This document shows, one piece after another, positions 1-10,796 of a stretch of 64,000 bases of DNA. Position 1 is the stretch's first letter. The number at the start of each line of letters is the position of its first letter. The DNA is taken from the NCBI GenBank assembly GCA_036346255.1, contig CM070623.1, positions 22,450,875 through 22,514,874 of the forward strand, given 5' to 3'. The position numbers and the translations under genes were made by a program. Origin of the DNA: Ampelocalamus luodianensis (lineage: Eukaryota; Streptophyta; Magnoliopsida; Poales; Poaceae). Below the pieces are notes generated by a model. The model worked only from the letters and a program-made list of their open reading frames with translations. It made no database searches and was not told the origin of the DNA.

Positions 1-376
1 CAGATTGGCTTGGTGTAAAATTTTCAGAGGTTTTATGCTGAGCATTTTCCTCCAAAAATGCTGCAAGGTTTAATCTAGGGTTTGACCAAGAGTAAAAAGG
101 GTTTGACTGCCTCTTAAAATTTTCAAACAATTTCTATAAATTGTTAACTCTTTCATAGGGGTCACACAACCAAGGAAAGGAATTTCCAGGAGTTAACCCA
201 AGATTTTCAACAAGGAGTTTATGACTTTAGTCAAATGGGAGGTTTAGATTTTTTATTTCCCACAATTCCTTTACAAGAATTACAGAAAAGCTCAAAAACT
301 TCACGATGCAAGAAAATTTTTAATTTCTACACATTTTCTTACATTTGAAACAAAAGTTGAGAATTGGGATGTTACA
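1..376 (-). repeat. Fragment of a C-family gypsy LTR
   Basis: This AT-rich stretch is the reverse complement of the start of the solo LTR at 26664-32222. On the minus strand it begins TGTAACATCCCAA at 376 and shares the run of fused TTTCAAATGTAAGAAAATG-like sequence seen just after 26680. The rest of this LTR lies outside the window to the left. It is inserted in an older A-family LTR that resumes at 377. There is no coding content. The left boundary and target duplication cannot be seen. Confidence 0.7.
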
Positions 377-1828
377 GGGGACCTCAAGCCCGTCATATAC
401 GTGACAGGGACCTCAAAGATATGCATGCTTGGTCACCACATGACCCAGCCTCAACATGATCTCAATATGCACATGCACAGTTACTCCATTCATCATCAAC
501 ATGTCAAAAGCAATAACATCATACATGAATAGAACTTAGTCATACTGTGAGCATTCACCATTACTAGTACACAAATCATGCCAGAAACCATGCATCGCTA
601 TCATGTATCAAATACACGCAATCATGATCAAGCATTCACAACTAATGTATCGAACAATGTACTTGCCTCAACCGTGCGAGAACGAAGGACGCAAAGAGGG
701 CGATGCCCCCAAAACCAATCCCCCACCTGAGGTAAGTCAACAAGTATTCTAAGATAATAATAATGGACCAAAACAAAGCTGGAAGCACTTACGAAAAAAC
801 TATACTCTCGCGTAACCCCAACTCCAAAATCCTAAGCAGTAGTCTGTCCACTCGACAGACAGTCATAATCAAAAATTCATATCTTTTAGTACATAGATCC
901 AAATGGAGTGTACTTGGGCTTTCTAGAAATCTTATAAAATTATCCATTTAAACCTAGCTGGTGAGCCTTCCAAATTAGGCCATTTACTACCCCTACCAAG
1001 CTAATGAACAAAACAACTAATTCATGTCGGGTTTCTGGACAGAGATATTAAAACTATCATAACTTTCAGAATAAGGCTCCAAATTTCATGTTCCTTAGCT
1101 TCCTCGAAAGCTAAGACAATTATCTACATTTTTAGTTATAGTGAGACCTCCCAGAAATTCTTTAGCTATCCGCTTAAGTCTGATTACTAAAAACTGTCAA
1201 AATTGTAGTAGATTTACGGAACAGCGGTGCTACAAAATTCATAACTTTTGAACCGTTCGTCCGAACGACGTGATCCAAGACTATATTGAAAGATAAAGAC
1301 GTGACCTACAAATCTCTAGTATATGAATAGATCAAATTTCGCAGTTAACATCCTCAAAACAGCCGAGCAAAATAGACTGCCAAAAATCGATCTAATATCG
1401 ACATTGCCAGATCGCAAAACTACACGACTAATCGAACGGGATCGTGGGTTACCCTTGAAGAATCCATTGAAGAACGCAAGAACCACCACATGATCCCTCT
1501 CCCTTCTCTTCTCCTTCTTCTCCCTCTTCCTTCTTCTTCTTTCTTCTTGGCCGGCGGCACCCGAAGGGTTCTTCTCCCTCCTCCCTCCTTCTTGGACAGC
1601 AGCAAGGGAGGCGTGACTCATCAGAGCAGCAATCGTGGCAGTCTGTGGAACTCAGCAAGACATGCTAAAGTGCCATGCTAGGGTTTCCCCTCCATCTCCT
1701 TCTTATGTTAGTGGCCAGCCCACCTCCTGAGTATGACCCAAAGGCCTATAACTATTTTCCTCCTAAATTCAGGTTATTAATCCTTTTCTAATTCATTAAA
1801 TACTTATTTAATAAAATGGGATATTACA
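377..1828 (-). repeat. A-family gypsy LTR, 5'-truncated in + coordinates
   Basis: This segment is colinear with 22820-24375, the inner and distal part of the A element 5' LTR. It shares the GGGGACC-linked hairpin remnants (389-409 and 433-445), the block of short drug-like repeats around 'aaattcatatcttttagtaca', the pyrimidine-rich tract near 1490-1560, and the terminal GGGATATTACA. Read on the minus strand it begins TGTAATATCCC. The arginine/glutamate-rich open frames here (for example 1316-1621 minus) are translations of the pyrimidine-rich tract and are not genes. Confidence 0.7.
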
Positions 1829-2376
1829 AATTCAGTCAACAAGGCTGAATACAACTCCGAAATAGTTTTAACATGCAACGAAGTCGAATAACTTTGAAAA
1901 CTGAACTCTAGCTTATTTGGGCCCAACTAAAACTGAAAATAATTGTAGAAATTAATGGGCTTTGATTTTGAGTTGAATTTCTCCTTCATGCGCCTTCTTT
2001 GCTCCTTGTCACATGGGTTGATTTCCTTGCCGCTTGGGCCAAGTGTTGGCCTCCCTTTGGACATGGGGAAGGTGGAAAAGTCCCTTTGGACATGGGGAAG
2101 GTGGAAAAAGTCCCTCCATCCTTGTGGGCATGATGTCCTCTCCTCATCCTTGTTGTCTCCAAATGCTTCTTCATGAATAAATCTAAGCACAAGCAAAGTA
2201 CTAGCATTAGGTAGCAACTAATTCTCAGAAATATCACAAGTATAATCAACAAGAAGAGAAGTCACCTCATGTCGGATTTGTTTAGCTCTAGCTCTTGTGA
2301 GAGTGTTTGGACTCTTGATGTGTAGGTATGTATGTCATGAAGCTAGGGCAATTAATCCTCATCAAATCTGATTATC
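1829..2376. other. Non-coding stretch with one tandem duplication
   Basis: No gene is supported here. A 29-bp unit is duplicated head-to-tail at 2052-2080 and 2081-2109 (core TTTGGACATGGGGAAGG). The surrounding sequence looks like old LTR-element interior or flank, but I cannot place it in a family. Confidence 0.5.
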
Positions 2377-2728
2377 TGTGAATGTTTATTTTTGTTCTTG
2401 TTATACTATTGATCTTCTTATTTATCATTAGATGTTTTGTCATGATAGAATAGTATCTATCAAGAAAAAATTAAGTAAAATTGACCTCTTTTCAATTGTT
2501 GCGCCTATCACGATTTTGATCATTAATTAGTAGGTCTACGAAAATACGGTGCCATTAACTATCTTAATAAGATAGAGTGGGTGATGGACACTTGTATGCA
2601 TAGTGTTGGTTTGACTTGATAAGGCTATCAAAATGGTAATAAGACTTAGGGCATAGTGTTGGTCGCCGGGGCATATTGATGCCACCCAACAAACAAGAGT
2701 CATATGGGATATGATTGACAAAGGTTGC
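2377..2728 (+). mobile_element. Ty1/copia element, left part, interrupted by element A
   Basis: This segment joins directly to 24381 once element A and one copy of its target duplication GTTGC (2724-2728 and 24376-24380) are removed. The right part (24605-25180) carries a copia gag. The motif TGTGAATGTTTATTTTTG near 2378 recurs near 37502, which may be matching LTR starts of this copia. That would give the direct-repeat ends of the old host element. No coding sequence lies in this part. Confidence 0.5.
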
Positions 2729-2815
2729 TGTAACACCCCAGCCTGAAAAGACCTAGAATGCTACTAAACTAACACTATAACCATTTTAACATTGATACAA
2801 TTCTCTAAAATCCGA
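2729..2815 (-). repeat. Element A 3' LTR, terminal stub
   Basis: These 87 bases match 22011-22096 almost base for base (TGTAACACCCCAGCCTGAAA onward), then break off where element D sequence begins. Most of this LTR has been lost. The outer target duplication GTTGC is intact at 2724-2728. Confidence 0.8.
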
Positions 2816-3363
2816 AAGGGAAAAATTTGGTACTGGTATTTGCGGGTTTGATCTTTTTGTTTTTTTTTAATACCTTTTCAAGCCGTGGCTTTTTCTTGTA
2901 ACCGGCTGCCTTTTCCTCTTTTCTTATTGCAATGGCCGAAATAGGGTTTGCTCCCCTCTTGATTGCACAAGTCTCACAATTCAACAACGTGTAAATAAAC
3001 CAAAGAATAGCCCTAGTGCAATGTACAAAAGCTAGTCTCAAGGATGAAAGGATATAAGTGAAGCTCAAGAAACCCAAAGTGTTTTCGGCTATCTCTTTTT
3101 GGGTGCTAATTGAGGAGTTCAATCAAAGCAATTTGGTACGGTTTATGTGAACACAACGATTAAGCAACGCAAAAGGAACACATGGATCAGCACTAAAAAC
3201 AAAAACTCTAATGGATGAAAACTTAACTAAACGCACAAGAAATAACAGATTAAACTACGGTTTTGGTATTGCAATTTTCGGTTTATTGGACGATAGGATA
3301 GAAAACGAATCTAACTACGGGTAAAGAAATTCTCACTGAGTAAACCTAGAATCTGATACCATA
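2814..3363 (-). repeat. Extra D leader (5' UTR) plus primer site
   Basis: This segment repeats 6900-7439, the leader of element D, ending with the primer-binding complement TCTGATACCA (3352-3361). It lies on the wrong side of the left D LTR for a simple element. That LTR therefore once also served as the 5' LTR of a second D copy whose remainder is gone. Unequal recombination between LTRs of tandem copies, followed by truncation, would produce this. Confidence 0.6.
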
Positions 3364-4272
3364 TGATACGGGGAGGCCCGATCTTCTCGATGAGGAACCG
3401 TGGATAGTTGATGCGAAGTGAGCGATGTCGCTAGTGAACACTCGCGCCAATGCACGAACCTCAACTCTTGAATACGCCCAAACACACCGGGTAGTTGTTC
3501 GTCGCGAGACCACGAACGATTTAACGCCAAGTCCCAATTCCCAATGGAACGACGCTTGACCTTGGATTGCGAACAAAACAAATGGATCGCCTAATTCTCT
3601 CTCAAAGTCCTCGCATGAACTCGGTGTCGAAAGAACAAGCAATAGCTATGTTTCAATCTTATGCATAAACCGGTCTACCTCTATGGTGCGGCCATGGGGG
3701 TTTATATAGCCTCCCATGCAAGCACAAAACTTGGATGAACGAAGAAAGAGTGCTCTGAGAATCCGAGTCCAACATCGTTTCATCGCACAAGAATCCGATT
3801 CAAAAAACGTCCTACTTTAATTTGGAAATTTAAACTAGTCTCCTCTCGGTTTCCCTTGTATTGTGAGCTTTCCTTCTCTTAGCTTTGCGAATTTGTTCGA
3901 TGCACTTGATGCTTCTTTTATGCCAATGTAACCCTTGTTGCCATGTCACCATATGTCTTTCTTGACCGCCCGCATGTGCTAGGGTTTTATCCGAGAGCAC
4001 GTTCCTCTCGTTGGCCACATGGGTTTCTTCTCCCTTGTTGGCCGCATGTGTTTCTCCTCCATGAATTTGTTCCCGACCTCCCTCTCCTCCCTCTCGGTTC
4101 CAAAGTCTTTAAATTTGTCAAACCTGAGAATGCACCAAGTATTGCTTTAGGTAATAACCAATTCTCATTGGCAACAAAATGAAATTCATTAAGAAACAAA
4201 TGCACCTGTTGTTTGAGAAGTTTAGCTCCTGCTTCACGAATGACCTCATAAGTTGTAGGGATATCCTCATCA
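3364..4272 (-). repeat. Element D 3' LTR
   Basis: On the + strand this runs TGATAC...CATCA. It is about 909 bp and matches 7440-8366 with scattered small indels. It abuts a purine tract on the minus strand (polypurine tract, complement at 4273-4286), which fixes it as the 3' LTR. An open frame from the interior continues through its right-hand part. Confidence 0.7.
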
Positions 4273-5072
4273 TCCTCCTTTTCTTCAAAAAAAGTTGTCC
4301 TCGGCTTTTGATAGCCTGAAGATGTGCTAGACAAAAAATACAACGTATATGCATGGTATATATATTTGTCATCCAAACTCCTTTTCGCTAGCACATGATG
4401 ATTTCTTTGAAAGTGTAATAAACAAAAGAACAACGTATATACGTGGTATATGTATGCATCAATTGTTGTGACATTCTCGTTGTTGCGCACAAAATAATTA
4501 GGATCATAGCAGCCATAGGATGTATTTGATATATACATTGCGATACTTTCGGTCACATCATTCTCCTCCCATGAGAAAAAATCGTCCTGACTTTGGTAAG
4601 TACATGGACAAGATATAAGAGGGCCCACTAGATCAAGTTGTTCAAATATTGGAGAGAAAAATTTTAGTTTCTTCCATGCTTCAACTCGACTACGTTGTTT
4701 ACATGTATAGGAGAAACAAGTAGGCATCATATTGCGTTCTAAACAATAGGCACTTGTATTAAAATCCATCTCAAAATGATCATGATATTTCTCAATAGAT
4801 GGTTTGAGCAAAACATGCAAGTTTAAATCAGCAAGATTATCACGGGTAATGCATATTCGATAAACATAGAACTTGTCATCTACACCATAATCTCCAATCA
4901 AATTGAATGTATATGTGTAGGCATAAGTACTAACGAGTGATTTTAAACATGAAACTTTAGCAAGATTCTCAATCACACTAGATAGCTCTCTATGAACATC
5001 GAACATGATATAGTATAAAAGATCATCAAAAGATATTTTAGTAAGAACGTCCTTATGGGTAATCAATTCCAC
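3987..5072 (-). CDS. Unrecognised 361-residue ORF crossing into the D 3' LTR
   Basis: This is a single open frame on the minus strand from the D interior into its 3' LTR. I do not recognise the protein. It is rich in Tyr, Phe and Asp, has an acidic EEKEDDED stretch about two-thirds along, and ends in an Arg/Gly-rich tail. The C-terminal third is also present, with small frame changes, in the other LTR (near 8057-8360). No catalytic motif, signal peptide or membrane span is clear. It may be a relic of a gag/pol-linked reading frame or simply an open stretch. The start codon is only the first Met of the frame. Confidence 0.25.
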   Translation of the reverse strand: MELITHKDVLTKISFDDLLYYIMFDVHRELSSVIENLAKVSCLKSLVSTYAYTYTFNLIGDYGVDDKFYVYRICITRDNLADLNLHVLLKPSIEKYHDHFEMDFNTSAYCLERNMMPTCFSYTCKQRSRVEAWKKLKFFSPIFEQLDLVGPLISCPCTYQSQDDFFSWEENDVTESIAMYISNTSYGCYDPNYFVRNNENVTTIDAYIYHVYTLFFCLLHFQRNHHVLAKRSLDDKYIYHAYTLYFLSSTSSGYQKPRTTFFEEKEDDEDIPTTYEVIREAGAKLLKQQVHLFLNEFHFVANENWLLPKAILGAFSGLTNLKTLEPRGRRGRSGTNSWRRNTCGQQGRRNPCGQREERALG

Positions 5073-5555
5073 ATTATGTAAATTGAGCGTACAAATTTGA
5101 ACATGGAATATTCAAAGGAACACTAGAGATCGAACTCAGACGTACCTCTTCTTGATGAGTATGCAATTCAACACCATTATCATTACCTTTACCATCCTCC
5201 TCGGTTGTTGTAGGTGTTGTAGATATCAAATCATCATCATGAAACCATTGGATCGCAAGCACTCTATCCCCACCGTGGTTATCTCCTCGTCTTTCACGTC
5301 CAACGGTGCGGTTGTTCAACTTTCAACTCATTTTCTTTAATATCAACTTTGCACAATGTGAGAAACAACACTAGAAGTAGAAAATAAATCGTGAATTTCA
5401 GTAGTAACCTCACTTTGACTATCATCTACTTCTCTCTTTCTGTTGGTGCATCTTTCTCACACTCAATAGAGATGCTCTCAACCTCACATATGGTGGAATC
5501 ACACAGCTCACTCTCTTTATCATTCTCACTCAATTTGGCTATGTGGCACTCATTC

Positions 5556-6144
5556 TCATATGGGTTTGGATACATCCGTCCCCAAAGATTGTGGGTCAGC
5601 AATTGAGCAATTACCAATAACCACAAACTCTTCATGAAGCAATGGTGCAAGACTACACGAAACATGTACCGAAGGAATGTCCCATGCTCTCGCCTTCACA
5701 TGTGATATACTAGCGGCATTTAAACCTTTTCGTGGACAAGTCAACTTGTCAAGTAGAGAACGCTTGTAGTGGCGAGGTACAAAACGTGTCCGAAATCTCG
5801 CTTCATCTGCTCCCACGTGATAATTGGCAATTCATGGCGCTACATACGCTTACGAATAAACTACTCCCACCAATGTGTGGCATAATCAGCCAAGCCACTA
5901 GACGCAAGTAAGAGCTTCCTCTCATTGGTATAGTTGTGCATCCGAAATAGAGTATCAATTTCTAGCTCCCAAGTGAGATATTCTTGTACATCATGCGACC
6001 GGAAAATATAGGGATAGAAAATTTGGGCTTATCATGAAAATCCTTACGGTGCACGTTTGGTTGATTGAACATGGCGTGCGGCTCCAAGAAGTTGTTGTTG
6101 ATGTCCGCACGTAGTTGCGTAACCTCCTCTCCGAGGTTGTTCAA
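5556..6144 (-). pseudogene. Ty3/gypsy gag remnant of element D
   Basis: Reading the minus strand across three frames gives a retrotransposon gag core. It contains KFSIPIFSGR, then a frame change, then EYLTWELEIDTLFRMHNYT and LADYATHWWE, a stop (TAG after WWE), a second stop, and finally TWEQMKRDF joined to RTRFVPRHYKRSLLDKL. The W-E spacing and the final basic RHYKR block are typical of the gag domain found in plant gypsy elements, which forms the virus-like particle. At least two frameshifts and two internal stops make it non-functional. It sits between the D leader and the unrecognised ORF, as expected for gag order. Confidence 0.75.
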
Positions 6145-7439
6145 TCCGATCCGAACGGACCGAGCTCATCGCGCACACCATTATCACGATCATGAAGTTG
6201 CTTTTGTAGCGCCCCACACAACCGTGTATACTCCGCCCACGTAACCGGTGGATTCTCCCGATGACGACATGGATACAACTCACAAATAGCAAACGAAATT
6301 ATATCGGGTTAGTAAAAAAACTTGCTCTCTCGCTCGCAACTCACCGCATCCCGAACACAAGACAAGCTTACCGTTCCAAAGTGAATCAAGGACGGCAAAT
6401 CGCGCGATTGACAATGAGCGACCTTAACCCGTAATGTATCAGCGTAACCAAGAGCAAGGGAGTACACAAGCGGGTGTAGGTGGAGCTCGGAGCGGTATGT
6501 GTATATCCTATGCAACTCGATATTCAAGGTATTGTAAAGCTAAGTGATCCAAGCTAGAGTATTTTGCCTATGTGCTGATCCAATAGGTTTAAGCGAAGTG
6601 TATGAACGCACAAACAAAGATAAATGTGACTTAATGCAAACAAAGGAATGAGCTAGTGAGAGACAAACTGAAATTGAGATTAAAACTAGCTCGTTTTTCA
6701 CCAAGTACTATGAGAGACGCAAGCCAATTGCAAAGATATCAATGTTAGGGCACAAGATTGCTCAAATAGATTAAATACACAATCTGAAATTATGGACTAA
6801 GGTTTACTCTTCCCAATTTCGGCCAGCCCCTTTTTGTTTGTTTTTTTTTTCTCAAAACCGCATGAACAAAGCTCTTCGCCCTTCGGCTATTAAGGAAACC
6901 GAAAGGGAAAAATTTGGTACTAGTATTTGGGTTTGATCTTTTTTTTTTAATACCTTTTCAAGCCGTGGCTTTTTCTGTATGTAGTTTGCCTTTTCCTCTT
7001 TTCTTATTGCAATGGCCGAAATAGGGTTTGCTCCCTCTTGATTGCACAAGTCTCACAATTCAACAACGTGTAAATAAACCAAAGAACAACCCTAGTGCAA
7101 TGTACAAAAGCTAGTCTCAAGGATGAAAGGGTATAAGTGAAGCTCAAGAAACCCAAAGTGTTTGATCACTATCTCTTTTGGGTGCTAATTGAGGAGTTCA
7201 ATCAGCAATTTGGTACGGTTTATGTGAACACAACGATTAAGCAACGCAAAAAGGAACACATGGATCAGCACTAAAAACAAAAACTCTAATGGATGAAAAC
7301 TTAACTAAACGCACAAGAAATAACAGATTAAACTACGGTTTTGGTATTGCAATTTTGGTTTATTGGACGATAGGATGAAAACGAATCTAACTACGGGTAA
7401 AGAAATTCTCACCGAGTAAACCTAGAATCTGATACCATA
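6145..7439 (-). other. Element D leader region
   Basis: This is non-coding sequence between the gag remnant and the 5' LTR on the minus strand. The part 6900-7427 is the same as 2814-3351. The primer-binding complement TCTGATACCA (initiator tRNA-Met type) is at 7428-7437, two bases from the LTR edge. No gene is seen. Confidence 0.6.
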
Positions 7440-8366
7440 TGATATGGGGGAGGCCCGATCTTCTCAGTGAGGAACCGTGGATAGTTGATGCGAAGTAGAC
7501 GATGTCGCTAGCTGAACACTCGCGCCAATGCACGAACCCTCAACTCTTGAATACGCCCAAAACACACGGGTAGTTGTTAGTCGCGAGACCACGAGCAGCG
7601 ACGCCAAGTCCCCAATTCCCAATGGAGCAGCGGCTTGACCTTGGATTGCGAACAAAACAAATGGATCAAAGTCCTCGCATGAACTCGGTGTCGAAAGAAC
7701 AAGCAATAGCTATGTTTCAATCTTATGCATAAACCGGTCTACCTCTATGGCGCGGCCATGGGGGTTTATATAGCCTCCCACGCAAGCACAAAACTCGGAT
7801 GAACGACAGCCGAGTGCTCTGATAATCCGAGTCCGACATCATTCATTGCTCTGATAATCCGAGTCCGATTCATCGTTCATTGCTCTGATAATCCGATTAA
7901 AAACGACCTACTTTAATTTGGAAATTTAAACTAGTCTCCTCTCGGTTTCCCTTGTATTGTGAGCTTTCCTTCTCTTAGCTTGCGAATTTGTTCGATGCAC
8001 TTGATGCTTCTTTTATGCCAATGTAACCCTTGTTGCCATGTCACCATATGTCTTTCTTAACCGCCCGCATGTGCTAGGGTTTTATCCACGAGAGCACGTT
8101 CCCTCTCGTTGGCCACATGGGTTTCTTCTCCTTGTTGGCCGTATGTGTTTCTCCTCCATGAATTTGTTCCGGCCTCCTCTCCTCCTCTCGGTTCCAAAGT
8201 CTTTAAATTTGTCAAACCTGAGAATGCACCAAGTATTGCTTTAGGTAATAACCAATTCTCATTGGCAACAAAAGGAAATTCATTAAGAAACAAATGCACC
8301 TGTTGTTTGAGAAGTTTAGCTCCTGCTTCACGAATAACCTCATAAGTAGTAGGGATATCCTCATCA
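7440..8366 (-). repeat. Element D 5' LTR
   Basis: This runs TGATATGG...CATCA on the + strand and matches 3364-4272. It contains a local triplication of a GCTCTGATAATCCGA unit between about 7815 and 7900 that the left copy lacks. On its right it abuts the unrelated E fragment. Confidence 0.7.
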
Positions 8367-8619
8367 CAAAGCCAATACGGATTCTGGAAAGATCAGAGAG
8401 AGTTCTAAGGAACAAAACACTGAAGTATGTTAAGGTCCTGTGGTCACAGCAGTCCGAGAGAGAGGCCACCTGAGAGTTGGAGTCCCGCATGCGCGAGCAA
8501 TATCCGAAGTTGTTCACGTCGGGTACGTGTGATTTGTTGTTTAATTTCAGCAGTGTGATTGTTCTTTGAATAGAACGGCAAGTAGAATTCGGGGTCGAAT
8601 TCTCTTAAGGGCGGTAGAA
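8367..8619 (+). pseudogene. Gypsy pol C-terminus and polypurine tract (element E)
   Basis: The plus frame from about 8370 reads ERVLRNKTLKYVKVLWSQQ then EREATWELESRMREQYPKLF. This is the chromodomain-like tail that ends integrase in plant gypsy chromoviruses (VLWS...EATWE...YP.LF). The rest of pol is missing, because D lies where it should be. It is followed by the usual AATTCGGGGTCGAATTC and the purine tract AAGGGCGGTAGA, which primes plus-strand synthesis next to the 3' LTR. Confidence 0.75.
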
Positions 8620-9747
8620 TGTAATATTCTGAATTTAACCCTTAATAGTCTGCGTAATTAGATAGAAGGGGATACGTGAAAACGGGTTAATTTAGAGTTC
8701 TTAGGGGGAGTTGGTTCGTATAGAGATAAAAGGATCATGGGACGGGGTGGTTTCTAGAAACCCTAGCAGTCCTTCCTATTCTATCCCGTGCGCCGCCACC
8801 CACTTTAGCCTTCGTGTCTTTCCGCTGCGCTGCATTTTCCTCTGGCCAGCGTCTTGTCGCGCATCGCTGCTGCCGATCTCACAGGCCTCCTGCGTCCACT
8901 TCGGCTCCTGCCTGCTGCCGCGTGGAAGCGCTGCCCGTGCGCGCGTGTGCTTACCGGCGTGGCCTGCCGTCACAGATTGCAAGGTTTGTGCATTAATTTG
9001 TTTGGTGACGATTGATCTCGTGGACTGCTAGTGCTGGGCTAGTACCGTTTAGTAGTTGACCAAAGCTCTGTTTGCAAGCCTATGGCTGTGACGCTGCCAA
9101 CAATCCGAATAGGGAATCCATGCATCGGCTGGAAAAAAATTTGAGATGCATCTTTGGTTGAATATTTTATTAGGAGTGGCTTAATTTAATGGTGTACCTT
9201 CTTGATTATTTAATAGATAGCTAGGCTGTAGTAGTCAATTAGAATTACAAGCATGCGTTGATGCTATGCAAGCACTGCTTGGATTAATTAATTGGATGGT
9301 TAGGGATGGATGGCTATGAATATTTTAATTGCTATGTCCAGTACGCATGCATCCTTGGATTTAGTAGCTTATTAGTGTAAGCTTCTTTTAGCTGTGTGCT
9401 AGTGCTAGAAATCAATTAATAGTGCAGATTGCTTTGTTGGCATATGGTTCAATAATTTGGATTAGTAAGGGATAGATCAAAATTTAGGAATTGGTGTTGG
9501 GATCGCATTAGAAACTATAGCGAGGTCGGTTGTGCTATTATTTATGTTTTTGGTCCAGTATGATTGTCTTAGCGTGCCTTATAATTATATTCAGGGGGGG
9601 ACTGGTTCCGGAGGCAGCACCTACTTCGCATCCACCGTTCTCACGCGGTTGAGGCAAGTACCCTATCTAGTAGAGTATTTATGGATGGTTTGTGATGTTT
9701 GCTAGTAATCGGTATATGTTAGCGATGGTTGATTGATAGGGTGATAT

Positions 9748-9903
9748 GATTGTTAAAGATGATGAATGTGCATGATACATGCTATTGGTAATATGATGAG
9801 ATTGTTAAAGATGATGAATGTGCATGATACATGCTATTGGTAGTATGATGTGATTGTTAAAGATGGTGAATGTTTATGATACATGCTATTGATAGTGTGT
9901 TAT
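9748..9903 (+). repeat. Three-copy 52-bp tandem repeat in the E LTR
   Basis: Units start at 9748, 9800 and 9852 (GATTGTTAAAGATGATGAAT), with the third more diverged. A fourth partial unit may start near 9904. Nothing suggests coding. Confidence 0.75.
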
Positions 9904-10041
9904 GATGGTTAAAAGTGATGCAAGCTTATGATATGAATGGTTATATTTCATGTACAGTACTGATGTTGTTCATGCATCTTGCAACCATGTTATTGTTCAT
10001 GTGCAAAATTGGAGCATACATAAAGATGCATGATTGAGATC

Positions 10042-10236
10042 CCCACATTCATGGAATGTGGGCAATTGAGGAGGGATCCCCATCGTGTAACGATGGGCCA
10101 AGATCCCCACACTTGCGGAGTGTGGGCTTGAGGTCCCCTATACTTGTGGAGTATAGGGCAATTGGTCTCTGTGCTTGCGAGCACAGGCATGGGTTCGCAG
10201 CGACGGTTGCTTACCCCGCATTACAAGTGTAATGCG
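10042..10236 (+). repeat. Hairpin series in the E LTR
   Basis: Six short inverted repeats follow one another: CCCACATTC/GAATGTGGG (10042-10062), CCCATCGT/ACGATGGG (10079-10097), CCCACACT/AGTGTGGG (10106-10126), CCCTATACT/AGTATAGGG (10136-10158), CTGTGCT/AGCACAG (10169-10186) and CGCATTAC/GTAATGCG (10217-10236). Loops are 3-5 bases. Several are preceded by GATCCCC or GGTCCCC. The same series in reverse order and strand occurs in the A and F LTRs. Confidence 0.85.
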
Positions 10237-10796
10237 CAATAGAGTGAAAAGTGAATGGTTGCATTGCATGCCTGCATTCATGCTCCATGTGATAAAGTTT
10301 TTGAGTAATGTGTAGAATTGAAGGTTGATGTTTTAATTATGTTGTATGTCTCTTTATGTGGTACTTGCTGAGTTCTTGAACTCACCCTTGTTTTCATTGT
10401 GTTTTAGGTACCGTTGCAAGAACGTCATGCATGGGGGGAAAGTAGACTTGAACTGGATGCACACACTGCCACCCATCATTTACATTTGATAATATTTGAT
10501 TTATTAGCTAAATAATGAGCAAAGCGCTTAAGTTCGGTTTTGGTTAAGTTTCATGCAAAGAGTTTTGTAATAATGTTGAGTAGTTCTCCTTAGACATCAT
10601 GATTTGTGTTTTAGTTGTTTATGAGAATTTTGGATGAAGAATTTTCAAGTTATGATTCTCTATTATATGTTGGAACCTCCAGCTAGCTACTAACATAGGG
10701 GAGGTTCTGCCGAAAGTTTTTGGTAGAATAAAGGGTTTAGAGTTGTTTATCGTAGTTTGGTAGCATTCCAGGCTCATGTTGGGCTGGGGTGTTACA

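Larger units (their letters stand above)
3364..8366 (-). mobile_element. Gypsy element D (gag-only derivative)
   Basis: D comprises a 3' LTR at 3364-4272, a polypurine tract at 4273-4286, an interior of about 3.1 kb, a primer site TCTGATACCA at 7428-7437, and a 5' LTR at 7440-8366. Its only recognisable protein domain is a broken gag. No protease, reverse transcriptase or integrase motifs were found, so D would need enzymes from elsewhere. No matching target duplication flanks this pair, consistent with the recombinant origin suggested by the extra leader at 2814-3363. Confidence 0.65.
8620..10796 (+). repeat. Element E 3' LTR
   Basis: This 2177-bp LTR begins TGTAATATTCTG right after the polypurine tract and ends GGGGTGTTACA. 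It is related in reverse orientation to the A and F LTRs. It holds a GC-rich leader-like block (8760-8980), a 52-bp tandem repeat (9748-9903) and the hairpin series at 10042-10236. Element E is otherwise lost. Small open frames in the GC-rich block have no recognisable content. Confidence 0.8.

Noticed and set aside
1316..1621. Arg/Glu-rich open frames on the minus strand
   Set aside because: They arise from a pyrimidine-rich LTR tract that also occurs, with different frames, near 14940, 20165 and 24050.
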